Shown: one piece after another, positions 17,269 through 26,198 of the stretch
How the letters are laid out: every line of letters begins with the position of its first letter
Position numbering within the stretch: the stretch's first letter is position 1
Virus record (IMG/VR): IMGVR_UViG_3300043788_000176
Coordinates: 1 to 56,565 of that record
Length of the DNA stretch: 56,565 nucleotides
Direction: 5' to 3' (one strand)
Source: a virus
Made by a program: the position numbers and the translations under genes
Notes under the pieces: generated by a model
Seen by the model: the letters and a program-made list of their open reading frames with translations, nothing else
The model's database searches: none
Told to the model about the DNA's origin: nothing

Positions 17269-19761
17269 ATGCGTTGGCATCTGGCGCTTGCGGCGGCACT
17301 GATAGGCGTCTGGGCGATCACGGCTCACGCCGCATCGACGATCGTCCCCAATTTATTGCCGATCGGCATTCCCGCCAATGCGGGGCTGATTAACCAAAAC
17401 TTCGGCAACGCGATCAACGACGTAAACGCGTTGCAGACGCAGAATGCGGGCGTCACGCCGCCGTCGAACCCGTCTCGGGGCTATTTCTGGTTGTCGACCC
17501 CGCAGAACGGTACGATCTATGAATTGAATGTCTGGGATGGCACAAAATGGTTGCCGATCGCCGGGCTTGATTCGGTCAATCACATTTGGATGCCGCCGAT
17601 CGGCGGTGGTGTGCCACCAACAATCCTCAGTGCGACCACGACTGATCTGGGCTCAGTACCGCAGGCGACCGTCTCTATCTCGGGCGTGAATGCGATCCAG
17701 AGCTTTGGTACCAGTGCCCCAGCAGGCACGATCAAGGTCGTGCTGTTCACGGCGGCGACGCCGCTGATCAATTCGGCCTCACTGGTTCTGCCGGGGAACA
17801 CAAATATCACGCAGACAGCAGGGGGCGTAGAGGCCGCGCTGGCGCAGGGCGGCGGCGCTTGGAAGGTCATTTTCGATTCGCAATCGGTGTTGGTTGGTAC
17901 TGGCGTCAATGGAGTGTTTGTCTGTCCGAGCATCACCGTTGCGAACGGCCTGATTTCGTCTGCCGCTGGAGCCGCTTGTCCGGTCAATGTCGCCACCAAT
18001 GCCGCGCTACAGGCGATAACCGCTCCCGCGGCCGGTACCGAGGTCTTCCGCGCGGGATTTTACGCTGCTGGCGATGGCGGGAAGGCAAACTATACATTCT
18101 CGACATCAGCATGCTCATTAAATGCTGGCACCGGGGATAACGGTTCGCAAGTTGCGCCGACTGCGGGCAGCGGCTGTTGGCTCGTCCAGGTCCCCCCCAC
18201 TGGTCTTAGCTTCAAGGTTTGGGGCGCTAAGATGGACGGCGCCACCAATGACGCGGCGGCAGATCAGGCCGCGCTTAACTGGGCGGGCCAGGTACCCGGA
18301 GGCACACTACAGGTCCCTGCAGGGGGGTTATCTTACACTGGATCGGCGCAGATTACCGATAATGGCCTTCCTGTCATCATCCACGGCAACAATCCGACAA
18401 ACGGCAACGACAACGGTGCCTGCACGAGCGGATTCACCGATGTTGCCGGCGGGATTGGGGCGAACATCAACATCCTCAGCCTAACGGGCACCGGGAGCAA
18501 GATCGACCACACCTGCATCCTGGCCGGGAGCGCCAGCACGCCCGCGACCGCTGGCACGGTGCTGACGATCGGCGGAACAGGCACCTCGAACGGCGTAAAC
18601 CAGGCCGCAACCTTCGATACGATAAAATTCCCGTACATCGGCATCGCCGCTGGCGGGTCGACGCACGGGTCGACGGACACCAATAGCCTACATCTCGAGA
18701 ACGATTGGGTCGTCAGTCCCAGCTTCGCCGGGATCGTGATCGGCCAATTCAGCTCCAACGCCACGACCGGGGGGCTGATCCTTAGAGGAGACCGCGTTAC
18801 TTGCGCGCCGCCCGACACGGCCGCCTATGGCATTGCCATCTATGATGGTGCCATTGACCACTACGATGGCACCGACATCACCAACTGTAATCAGAATCTG
18901 GCTGTTATCCCCGGCGCCGCTGGCGGCTCCGGCCAGACGGTCCTCGGGTTCTTCTACGACGTGCTTGGTGATACGGGCATCTTGAACCAGCTCTATATTG
19001 AGCCGCAGACATCTCAGGGCAAAGTCGAGTATTTCGATTGTAACGGCTGCTGGATCGGGATGAACAACAACACAACGGGTGCGGGCGCAGTGATCGCTAA
19101 CCGCAACGGCGGTGTCGTCCAAGGGATCACGTTCAGCGGAGGCATCGCCCACGGCAACAACAACAACGCGAACTCGCCGGAGGATATTTTCGACATCGAG
19201 GGCAATATTTGTGGCGTTACAATCGTGGGTATGCAGATCGCCGCCGATGGCGGCGGGGCCGACGCCAATAACGGGATAAATGACAATAGTACGTGCTCAA
19301 GTGCTATGGTCTACAGCAACGATAATTACAGCTTCAATGCCGGAACGCTTGGGATTGGTCTTCATATAACTTCAACGGCTGGCGATAACCGCACGATTGT
19401 TGGGAACAATTGGTCACAGACGTTCACGCCATTTCAATTCGATCCGACTTCGGCCATCTATCGGATGACCGAGACGAACAACTTTCCGTTGTCAACCAAT
19501 ACCCCCTCTGCCTTGACGGCCGCAGCCTCGATCGCCGCGCCGCTGTTCGACTGGTTTGGCATAAACGGCACGACGACAATCAGCAATATGTCTGGGTTCT
19601 GGCAGACACGATACGTCCGCATTCGGGCAAACTCGGCCGGACTCAACTTCGCGACCGGTGGTGGGACCGGTGGCTTCTGCATGGCCTTTGGGCCTACGAC
19701 ATCGGGGGAAATCGTGCAGGCTTACTGGAACGCGAACAATGCTTGCTGGGATTTGAAGTGA
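17269..19761 (+). CDS. Tailspike-like beta-helix protein with signal peptide
   Basis: An 830-residue protein starting at ATG 17269 (GGCGG upstream). The N-terminus is a classic Sec signal peptide (MRWHLALAAALIGVWAITAHA, cleavage after AHA). Next comes a virion-like domain with FWLSTPQNGTIYELNVWDG. The segment FKVWGAKMDGATNDAAADQ (about residue 320) is the usual entry into a right-handed beta-helix tailspike (pectate-lyase fold), followed by roughly 350 residues of Asn/Gly-rich coils. Such proteins bind or cut surface polysaccharide. A signal peptide on a tailspike is unusual. Confidence 0.75.
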   Translation: MRWHLALAAALIGVWAITAHAASTIVPNLLPIGIPANAGLINQNFGNAINDVNALQTQNAGVTPPSNPSRGYFWLSTPQNGTIYELNVWDGTKWLPIAGLDSVNHIWMPPIGGGVPPTILSATTTDLGSVPQATVSISGVNAIQSFGTSAPAGTIKVVLFTAATPLINSASLVLPGNTNITQTAGGVEAALAQGGGAWKVIFDSQSVLVGTGVNGVFVCPSITVANGLISSAAGAACPVNVATNAALQAITAPAAGTEVFRAGFYAAGDGGKANYTFSTSACSLNAGTGDNGSQVAPTAGSGCWLVQVPPTGLSFKVWGAKMDGATNDAAADQAALNWAGQVPGGTLQVPAGGLSYTGSAQITDNGLPVIIHGNNPTNGNDNGACTSGFTDVAGGIGANINILSLTGTGSKIDHTCILAGSASTPATAGTVLTIGGTGTSNGVNQAATFDTIKFPYIGIAAGGSTHGSTDTNSLHLENDWVVSPSFAGIVIGQFSSNATTGGLILRGDRVTCAPPDTAAYGIAIYDGAIDHYDGTDITNCNQNLAVIPGAAGGSGQTVLGFFYDVLGDTGILNQLYIEPQTSQGKVEYFDCNGCWIGMNNNTTGAGAVIANRNGGVVQGITFSGGIAHGNNNNANSPEDIFDIEGNICGVTIVGMQIAADGGGADANNGINDNSTCSSAMVYSNDNYSFNAGTLGIGLHITSTAGDNRTIVGNNWSQTFTPFQFDPTSAIYRMTETNNFPLSTNTPSALTAAASIAAPLFDWFGINGTTTISNMSGFWQTRYVRIRANSAGLNFATGGGTGGFCMAFGPTTSGEIVQAYWNANNACWDLK

Positions 19762-20018
19762 TGCTCAGATCCGTCGTCATCGCACTCTTATTTGTTACGG
19801 CGACGCTGCCCGGCGTTGCCGCAGCGCCTGCCTCCACCCCCGTCGTCGGCGATCCTATGCTGGCGCATGCTGGCTTCGATCGACAGTACCTGACCGATCT
19901 CAAGGCTAAATTTTCAGGTAACTATTGCCAGGGAACGCCCGCTCCCAAACCGGGCGAGGCGACGCATCTGGTGCTGAACACGGCCAGGAACTGCTTGGAG
20001 AGGCACAACCACAGGTGA
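19761..20018 (+). CDS. Small exported protein
   Basis: An 85-residue protein; the ATG overlaps the tailspike stop by one base. A signal peptide (MLRSVVIALLFVTATLPGVA, then AAPA) is followed by a short mature part with two cysteines (NYCQGTP, ARNCLE). Its last bases overlap the next gene start (GTGA). Coupling to the tailspike and the shared export signal suggest it acts with it; the function is unknown. Confidence 0.6.
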   Translation: MLRSVVIALLFVTATLPGVAAAPASTPVVGDPMLAHAGFDRQYLTDLKAKFSGNYCQGTPAPKPGEATHLVLNTARNCLERHNHR

Positions 20019-20749
20019 CCTACGAAGAGAATCTTCGCGTCCTAGCCGAGCTTGCTGGCGACAGCTCGCTGGAGAGCGATCCCGACTTTCTTTCGTTCCT
20101 GCCGTATTGCATTTCGTCGGCTGAGTTGAAGATATGCCGCGACCTCGATCTGCTGAGTACATACGTCACCGACAATTCCGGCAAATTGACCATCAACAGC
20201 AAGGTGTTCCAACTGCCGACCGACGTTGGGATCTTCATCGTGGTCTCACAACTCAGGGTGATCACCCCGAGTCCATCTGGCCCCGGCGCTGTCGGAATCT
20301 TCGGGCCGCCACTCCTGCCAGTGTCAAAGGATACAGTAGATTCATTGTGGCCGCTGGAAACCGCGCCGTCTTTCCCAAGCATCCCTACGATGTGGGCACC
20401 GATTGACCAAGCGAACGTGGTCGTGGCACCACCGCCAGACCAGGATTATTTTATCAGCGTCTTCGGGACGCAACGACCGGTGACGCTGGGTCCGAAAACG
20501 CCCCCTCCTGGCACGTTTATCAGCGTACAGTTGCGCGATCTGTTCGTGGCGGCCGAGATGTTAGAAATAAGCGCCCAGCAACGCAACTGGTCGGCTCATG
20601 GCGACGACCCGCAGATGGCAATAGGGTGGCGGAACGAGTACGATAAACTTATGGCACCCGCGTTGATTGAGGAATACCGCAAGAAATTGCAGAGCACAGG
20701 GTGGCATCCAGGTTTCCCACCTAGAGCCGCCACCCCGCCGCAGACATAA
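20015..20749 (+). CDS. Protein of unknown function in the tail module
   Basis: A 244-residue protein taken from GTG 20015, which overlaps the previous stop in GTGA; an earlier ATG inside the upstream gene is less likely. The N-terminal part is helical and acidic, the middle beta-rich and Pro/Gly-rich (ITPSPSGPGAVGIFGPPLLP), the C-terminus helical. It has no signal peptide. No family is recognised; its position suggests a virion or fibre-assembly part. Confidence 0.55.
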   Translation: MTYEENLRVLAELAGDSSLESDPDFLSFLPYCISSAELKICRDLDLLSTYVTDNSGKLTINSKVFQLPTDVGIFIVVSQLRVITPSPSGPGAVGIFGPPLLPVSKDTVDSLWPLETAPSFPSIPTMWAPIDQANVVVAPPPDQDYFISVFGTQRPVTLGPKTPPPGTFISVQLRDLFVAAEMLEISAQQRNWSAHGDDPQMAIGWRNEYDKLMAPALIEEYRKKLQSTGWHPGFPPRAATPPQT

Positions 20750-20751
20750 TG

Positions 20752-21024
20752 TTAGACGCCAAAAATTTCCTTTGCTCGGTCCAGCCGCTCAAGCATCGCT
20801 TTGTTGCGTTTCTCTGCGAGCACAGAAACTCGGAATCTGTGTCCTGGCCACACCTCGGCTTGGTCCATCAATCCAAGGCTGACGAAGCGGCGGAGGTGAT
20901 TCCCAACCGTCTCTCGTCGCGAGCCTGTTGCGGCAACGACATCTTTCATCGTGACCCAGCGGTCGGCCTTTCGGACGAATTCGAAGATTTTGACTTGGTG
21001 CAGGCTGATTTCATTTGTTTCCAT
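20752..21024 (-). CDS. Winged-helix DNA-binding protein
   Basis: A 90-residue minus-strand protein starting at METNEISLHQVKIFEF; an upstream ATG would add 17 residues. Residues about 5-65 form a winged helix (FEFVRKADRWVTMKDVVAAT, SRRETVGNHLRRFVSLGL, then a beta hairpin). It is one of only two minus-strand genes I support here and lies between two late genes, diverging from the tail-hub gene at 21093, so it may repress or tune late expression. Confidence 0.65.
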   Translation of the reverse strand: METNEISLHQVKIFEFVRKADRWVTMKDVVAATGSRRETVGNHLRRFVSLGLMDQAEVWPGHRFRVSVLAEKRNKAMLERLDRAKEIFGV

Positions 21025-21092
21025 GGCGTCCCATTCTGTACCAGAAAGCCGCCATCTAATACCATCTTTCGCCATGTCACGCCATCAAAAAG

Positions 21093-23072
21093 ATGACCCT
21101 TGTCCCGATCAAGTTGCGCCCTGGCGTGACAACTCAGCCGACTCCTCTGCTAAATGAATCTGGCTGGTCCCAAAGTCAAAACATCCGCTGGAAAGATAGC
21201 TTGCCAGAAAAATACGGCGGCTATTTCCAGTTCGCGCAAGTGCCGTCTGACGCGGGCGTGCCCCTAGCATTACAGGCGTGGACCTCTCTGGCGAACCTAG
21301 ACTTTCTCGGCATCGCCTGCTTCCATGGTCTTGAGGTTTTCCTGTCGGAGCAGGTCTACGATATCACGCCGAACACCATCTTCTCGCTGGTGCCGCTGTC
21401 AATCTCGACCACCACCGGCAGTGCCGTCGTTGTGATCGCAGACTCGGTCAACGCGCCGATTGTCGGTGAGTGGTTTCAGATTCACGATCCAATTTCTGTT
21501 GGCGGGATCATCCTGCAAGGAAGTTACGGGGTCACCGCGATCGGCGCGGGCACCTATTCGATTATGTCGGCGGTTGAGGCGACATCTTCAGTGGTGGCTG
21601 GTGGCCAATCCCGCATTCTGACTACGGTTGCGGGGTCCAAGACAGTCACCGTCAATTTACCCAACCACGGCTTGTTCAATGGGCAAATCGCGAGCTTTCC
21701 GGACCCCACGCCGATCGGCGGTCTGACGCTGCAAGGCAATTATTTGACCGTCTACGTTAACTCTAGCACTTACGAGGTGACAGCCGCGACTGCGGCAACG
21801 TCGAGTGTAACCGAGCCTGAGCAGCAGGCTGCATTCGGCGCTGGCGAGGCAATGCAGATTACCTTCTTCAATCCCGCGACTGGTGGGACGCAAGTTGATA
21901 TGCACGCCTCGCAGGCGACGATGGCGAACTGGGGCGAGTTTCTGATGTGGTGCCCGCAGTTCGGTCCGGTGTTTGTCTGGATGCCGGCATCTGGGACATC
22001 AGTCCCAGCCCAGGACATCACGACCGCACCGCAGAGCAACGGCACCATTTTTGTCGCGACACAAGAGGAGCAACTTTTCTGCCTCGGCAGCGTCAATGCG
22101 GCGACTGGTCTGTTTGACCCAATGCTGATCAATTGGTCTGATGTTGCTGATTATACTGATTTTATTCCAACCGTTACCAATCAAGCGGGCGACTTTCGCT
22201 TGGTGACTGGCTCGCGAATTGTGGGTGGCTTGGCGTTGGCAGGCGGCAATATCATCTGGACCGACCTGTGTGCGTATTGGGCGCAGTATCTTGGGTCGCC
22301 TCTGGTTTGGGGGTTTCAGCCTATTGGGCTCAATTTTGGTTTGGTCGGGCCGCATGCTTTTGGCACATTGGGAGCCAATGTATTCTGGATGACCCAGCGT
22401 CAATTCGTGTTCGTGTCGCCGGGCGCGTCGCCGCAGGTCATGGCGTGTGCGGTCTGGGACTTGGTGTTCAAGAACATGGATCTGGCGAACCTCTCCAATG
22501 TCGTGTGCGAGACCAATTCCTTCTACAATGAGGTATCGTGGGAAGTGCCGCAGGCAGATGGCACCGTGACTCGTGCGACCATACAGATTGATACGGGGTT
22601 GTGGAGCTACACGGTTCTGCGTAATAACAGTGACGACGTGCCACGTAGGGCGTGGATTGACCAGTCGGTGTTTGGGGCGCCACTGGCAGCTGATGCAACC
22701 GGCATTATCTGGCAGCATGAAACGGGGAAGAATGCTGGGACACAGCCACTGGCGTGGTATCTGAAGACGGGTATTATCATGGTCGCCGAGGGCGACCAGA
22801 TTACGTTTTTTAGAGAAGTCAAGCCAGACTTCAAGTTTAGCGAAACCGGCCCTGGCCCTGGTGTTGTCCAATGCAAGATTTATGTCTATCAGGACCCGCT
22901 CGATTCCCCTACTGTGAAAGGACCTTTTTATATAACAGACAAGACAAGATCAATTCCTGGAGCTAGAGGAAGAGGAAGGGGTATCCAATTCGAATTTAGT
23001 GGCAATGACCTTTCGAGTTGGGTAAGAGGAGGAATGATCAGGTACAGAGGTAGTTCGGATGGACGAAGATAA
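21093..23072 (+). CDS. Tail hub / DNA-stabilisation protein (P22 gp10-like)
   Basis: A 659-residue protein matching podoviral gp10/T7 gp12-type tail hubs (beta-propeller): starts MTLVPIKLRPGVTTQPTPLLN…GWSQSQNIRW and later has DFIPTVTNQAGDFRLVTGSRI, LVFKNMDLANLSNVVCETNS, NEVSWEVPQADGT and a C-terminal FEFSGNDLSSWVRGGMIRYR. Near residues 185-240 it carries an HGLFNGQ…GGLTLQGNY module like the insertion in the adaptor at 14501. The last 130 bases switch to AGA/GGA-rich codons unlike the rest, just before an HNH gene that overlaps its 3' end. Confidence 0.78.
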   Translation: MTLVPIKLRPGVTTQPTPLLNESGWSQSQNIRWKDSLPEKYGGYFQFAQVPSDAGVPLALQAWTSLANLDFLGIACFHGLEVFLSEQVYDITPNTIFSLVPLSISTTTGSAVVVIADSVNAPIVGEWFQIHDPISVGGIILQGSYGVTAIGAGTYSIMSAVEATSSVVAGGQSRILTTVAGSKTVTVNLPNHGLFNGQIASFPDPTPIGGLTLQGNYLTVYVNSSTYEVTAATAATSSVTEPEQQAAFGAGEAMQITFFNPATGGTQVDMHASQATMANWGEFLMWCPQFGPVFVWMPASGTSVPAQDITTAPQSNGTIFVATQEEQLFCLGSVNAATGLFDPMLINWSDVADYTDFIPTVTNQAGDFRLVTGSRIVGGLALAGGNIIWTDLCAYWAQYLGSPLVWGFQPIGLNFGLVGPHAFGTLGANVFWMTQRQFVFVSPGASPQVMACAVWDLVFKNMDLANLSNVVCETNSFYNEVSWEVPQADGTVTRATIQIDTGLWSYTVLRNNSDDVPRRAWIDQSVFGAPLAADATGIIWQHETGKNAGTQPLAWYLKTGIIMVAEGDQITFFREVKPDFKFSETGPGPGVVQCKIYVYQDPLDSPTVKGPFYITDKTRSIPGARGRGRGIQFEFSGNDLSSWVRGGMIRYRGSSDGRR

Positions 23073-23799
23073 GTTACCATCATCTCGGGCTGAAGCGGAA
23101 GCGTCTGGGTCTATGTTCTATTTCAACGGCCGTCTGTGTGTTCATGGTCATCGGAGCAAGCGATATAAATCCGGTCAATGCCACGCGTGCAAGACAGGAG
23201 TGCCGACAGTTGAAACCTGCCATGAGACGGAGGAATGGAAAACAGTCCCCGGATACGAGGGGTATTATGAAGCCTCACGAAGCGGCAAGGTGCGGGCATT
23301 ACCGCGCAAGACGCCATATGGTCCTGGTTTCAGATGCCGCCGCCCACGCCTCGTCCGTGGCAGTGTCAGGCATGGATGCATAATGGTAGGATTATCGCAC
23401 GATAAATATAAGTCAAAGCTTGTTACTCTGCACTCAGTGATAGCGCAAACCTTTATTGGGCCGCGTCCGCTAGGGAAATTGATCTGTCATAACAACGGCA
23501 ATTTTTTAGATAATCGGCCAGAAAATCTTAGGTACGATACTCACAAGGGCAATTCGCAAGATGCGATAAAGCACGGCACAATGCGCGGTGATAAGTGGAA
23601 ACGCACGAAACTCTCCGTGGCTGATGTGATAAAAATTCGCGTTCTTCTCAAAGAGAGAACGCAAGAATCAATTGCGAGGGAATTTGGGGTCAGTAACGGA
23701 GCGATACGCGCCATAATCGAGGGGCGGACATGGAAGTACGTTGCTGACCCGACTATCAAAATGGCAGATGGTCTCTTGTCCTACCTCATGTTCGGCTAG
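23059..23799 (+). CDS. HNH homing endonuclease (NUMOD4-HNH-HTH)
   Basis: A 247-residue protein overlapping the tail-hub gene by 14 bases. It has an N-terminal Cys/His segment (C27…C41-HAC44), a NUMOD4 module at residues 59-112 (EWKTVPGYEGYYEAS), an HNH_3 core at about 120-160 (H125, ICHNNGNFLDNRPENL with H144) and a C-terminal helix-turn-helix (TQESIAREFGVSNGAIRAI). The gene is AT-rich. Its TAG stop is followed immediately, in the same frame, by the ATG of the next fibre-like gene, so amber readthrough would fuse the two. Confidence 0.88.
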   Translation: MDEDKLPSSRAEAEASGSMFYFNGRLCVHGHRSKRYKSGQCHACKTGVPTVETCHETEEWKTVPGYEGYYEASRSGKVRALPRKTPYGPGFRCRRPRLVRGSVRHGCIMVGLSHDKYKSKLVTLHSVIAQTFIGPRPLGKLICHNNGNFLDNRPENLRYDTHKGNSQDAIKHGTMRGDKWKRTKLSVADVIKIRVLLKERTQESIAREFGVSNGAIRAIIEGRTWKYVADPTIKMADGLLSYLMFG

Positions 23800-24432
23800 A
23801 TGTCTGGTATTCCTTCTGGCTCGATCCCGGCTGGCGCTCGTGGCGCGACCCCCGGTCTGACGCAGATCGACACCGACCTCCAGCAACTAATCAAGGCGAT
23901 CAACCGGCTGACCGAGACAACCGGTCAAATCCCAACCCTAGTGCTGGTGACCCAGGGGGGTACTGGGGCAACGACAGCGGCGGGCGCGCGCACGAACCTC
24001 GGTATCGGCACGCTTGGCACTGAGAATTCCAACAGCGTCGCGATCACTGGCGGCACGATTGACGGCACGAACATTGGCGAGACCACGCCCGCATTCCTAG
24101 CGGCGACGACATTGATCAACAATGGCGCATCCGCAGACGAGTCGGGAGACTATCACCAGCCGACGAGCGGCTTTACGATCACGGTGCCCAGCGGGTCATC
24201 ATGGCTGATCCTTGATCCGTCAGGAACGCTCGGCTTGGGCACGGTGGTGATGCCAGTGGGACCGATTGACGGACAGAACGTGATCATCTCGACCTCGCAT
24301 GCGATCACTGGGTTCACCGTGTCGCCAAACGGATCGCAGACCCTAAACGGTGCGCCGACAACGATTGTGGCGAACACCTCGATGTGGTGGCGCTATCGCC
24401 TCGCCAATACGACATGGTATCGACTATTATGA
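23800..24432 (+). CDS. Tail-fibre-like virion protein
   Basis: A 210-residue protein beginning right after the TAG of the HNH gene. Residues about 50-75 carry LVTQGGTGATTAAGARTNLG, a hallmark of phage fibre proteins. The rest is Gly/Thr/Asn-rich and ends MWWRYRLANTTWYRLL, a typical fibre C-terminal motif. No ribosome-binding site is obvious, so translation may depend on the upstream gene. Its end overlaps the next ATG (ATGA). Confidence 0.7.
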   Translation: MSGIPSGSIPAGARGATPGLTQIDTDLQQLIKAINRLTETTGQIPTLVLVTQGGTGATTAAGARTNLGIGTLGTENSNSVAITGGTIDGTNIGETTPAFLAATTLINNGASADESGDYHQPTSGFTITVPSGSSWLILDPSGTLGLGTVVMPVGPIDGQNVIISTSHAITGFTVSPNGSQTLNGAPTTIVANTSMWWRYRLANTTWYRLL

Positions 24433-24635
24433 TCCGTCAGGAGTACAAAGACGCACTGACTGGAAATGTCGTGGCTGTCAATTACTACCAGCCACCAGAA
24501 GAATTTCGGTCGGCGAGGGCACCGCAAATTTATCATCGTCACGTCTGCCTTCGCTGCGGGCAATCTGAGGTCTATCAGGTCGGACAGGCTGAGTGCTGCC
24601 GTTGCGGCAGTATGTATCTTAGGCTAGACCGCTGA
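24429..24635 (+). CDS. Small zinc-ribbon protein
   Basis: A 68-residue protein with ATG overlapping the previous TGA. Its C-terminal half has two CxxC pairs (CLRCGQ and CCRCGS), a four-cysteine zinc ribbon. It lies within the virion operon; phage tail regions often contain such tiny zinc proteins of unknown role. Confidence 0.6.
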   Translation: MIRQEYKDALTGNVVAVNYYQPPEEFRSARAPQIYHRHVCLRCGQSEVYQVGQAECCRCGSMYLRLDR

Positions 24636-24636
24636 A

Positions 24637-25887
24637 ATGTTCATTGGTCGCGACTTCCCTGCGTTTGAAGACAACCAAAGTCGGGTATTGGGGTTCGACC
24701 TGACTGCGGTGTTGGCTGAAGGCGAGATCGTCAATTCGGCCACGTCGTCCCTGCTGGTCTGGAAGGGTACCGATGCCGTGCTGGCCAACAATCCGACAGC
24801 GCGATTTATCGGCACGACGCTGGTCAACAACAATGTTGTCACCCAGGGGATTATTCTCAACGATCCGCTGAGCACTCTGGTCGGCAATACCTATGCCTTG
24901 CAGTTGGCGGCTTTGACGAGTCTGGGGCAGACAATCTCCCCTTGGGCTCGGTTTACGGTTACGCAAAGCTTCGGCTCGCCTGCGCTACAGTTGATCTTTC
25001 TGACTAGCGACAGCGGCATGATTCTGACGGGGGATGACGGCACGCCGCTGACTTCTGATGGCGGGTCTGGTGTGCCGCCAACGTCAGCGCAGATCATCGT
25101 GTTGCCGGCAGCGCCACTGAAACTGACAATTCCGGGATTGGGTAGTTTCGCGGGTCAGAATTTCCCGACTGCCGATCCCGGCGAGGTGTGGTTTTACGGG
25201 TTCGATTTCTCGCCAGCGCTGAGCCCCAACGAGCAGATCACCAACGCTGCCGCCAGCCTGACCTGTGTTTACGGACCCGATCCGGTGCTGGCACTAAATC
25301 CGACAGCATATTTTGGCGGCAATGTCACGTTGACCAGCGACAGTGGAGAACCGCTGACGGGGGATGATGGTGGTCCGCTGACAGGTGCTGGCCCTATCGG
25401 GCCAGCGACCTCCGGTTCGGTCGTGCAGCAGATTGTGATGTGGCCGTCAGGACTGAATACGGTAGCTGGGAACACTTATATTTTAGGCATCGCCATCGCG
25501 ACGAATTACAGCCAAGCGATCTCACTATGGGCGCGGATCACGGTTGGAGTTGGGTTTGAAACGGCTGGCCCGCTGCCGCCACCATCAGCCCCGCTGCCAG
25601 TACCAGATCCCCCACCGGACCCGCCAGCGCCAACGGGCGGCATCCAACTTGCCGAGATCGGAGGCCAAAATCCATACACATTGGCCAATGGCACGGCGGT
25701 CAATCAAACCGTCCTGATCATTGACAACCTCGGCGTGGCGAGTCAGACGAATCCGATAACGGTCAATGGTGCTTTCAATATCGGTGGTGACTCTGTCGCC
25801 AGCATCATTATGATGCAGACTGGTCAGGGTATTCTGGCGGTGTGGAACGGATCGCAATGGGATGTGCCAAGCTTCTTGCTTGCGTGA
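24637..25887 (+). CDS. Virion protein with repeated beta domains
   Basis: A 416-residue protein made of two related halves: DFPAFEDNQSRVLGFDL with NNPTARF…NTYALQL, then NFPTADPGEVWFYGFDF with LNPTAYF…NTYILGI. Each ends with the motif LTSDSGxxLTGDDGxPLT, also found in unrelated virion proteins at 14501 and 40954. A Pro-rich linker (about residues 305-330) leads to a C-terminal domain (NPYTLANGTAVNQTVLIIDN…ILAVWNGSQWDV) like fibre caps. No signal peptide. Start two bases after the previous stop. Confidence 0.65.
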   Translation: MFIGRDFPAFEDNQSRVLGFDLTAVLAEGEIVNSATSSLLVWKGTDAVLANNPTARFIGTTLVNNNVVTQGIILNDPLSTLVGNTYALQLAALTSLGQTISPWARFTVTQSFGSPALQLIFLTSDSGMILTGDDGTPLTSDGGSGVPPTSAQIIVLPAAPLKLTIPGLGSFAGQNFPTADPGEVWFYGFDFSPALSPNEQITNAAASLTCVYGPDPVLALNPTAYFGGNVTLTSDSGEPLTGDDGGPLTGAGPIGPATSGSVVQQIVMWPSGLNTVAGNTYILGIAIATNYSQAISLWARITVGVGFETAGPLPPPSAPLPVPDPPPDPPAPTGGIQLAEIGGQNPYTLANGTAVNQTVLIIDNLGVASQTNPITVNGAFNIGGDSVASIIMMQTGQGILAVWNGSQWDVPSFLLA

Positions 25888-26198
25888 TGTTAGCGGCAAC
25901 AACCATTGTGGTGTCTGCGAACGCTTCGGAGATATGTAACGCAAAGGACAGTCCGAGCACATGCGCCATGCTCGACGCGTTTGCCACGACCTCGAAAGAA
26001 CTTTTCAATACCGAAGGGGCACGGCGCGCATTGGTGGCTGAGATGGACGCAAAGAATGCCTATTGGCAGAAGTACACATCTGGCGTTTCCGAGGTGCCTG
26101 GATTGCTCGCGCACGTTGTGCGGGCTTGTGCTTGGAAAGGCGTCCAAAACAAGCCCACCGCTGAACTATGCTCTTGGTGGAGAGGACTGAGGCCATGA
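25887..26198 (+). CDS. Small exported protein
   Basis: A 103-residue protein with ATG overlapping the previous stop. A short signal peptide (MLAATTIVVSANA-S) precedes a helical mature domain with four cysteines (EICNAK, STCAML, RACAW, ELCSWW) that could form two disulfides. It overlaps the next gene by four bases. The function is unknown; it is one of a series of exported proteins in the tail module. Confidence 0.6.
   Translation: MLAATTIVVSANASEICNAKDSPSTCAMLDAFATTSKELFNTEGARRALVAEMDAKNAYWQKYTSGVSEVPGLLAHVVRACAWKGVQNKPTAELCSWWRGLRP

Noticed and set aside
15885-17321. Full-length 478-residue minus-strand protein
   Set aside because: The first 157 residues are antisense to the gene at 16930 and the tailspike start and look like shadow sequence; the GIY-YIG domain starts just after the internal ATG at 16850.
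17269-19761. Host origin of the signal-peptide genes (prophage-chromosome junction)
   Set aside because: They lie in overlapping phage operons between adaptor, tail hub and ejection protein genes, and their bodies are fibre-like.
413-24432. Full recoding of TAG across the genome
   Set aside because: Several genes use TAG as an apparent true stop, sometimes doubled, so only selective suppression is supported.
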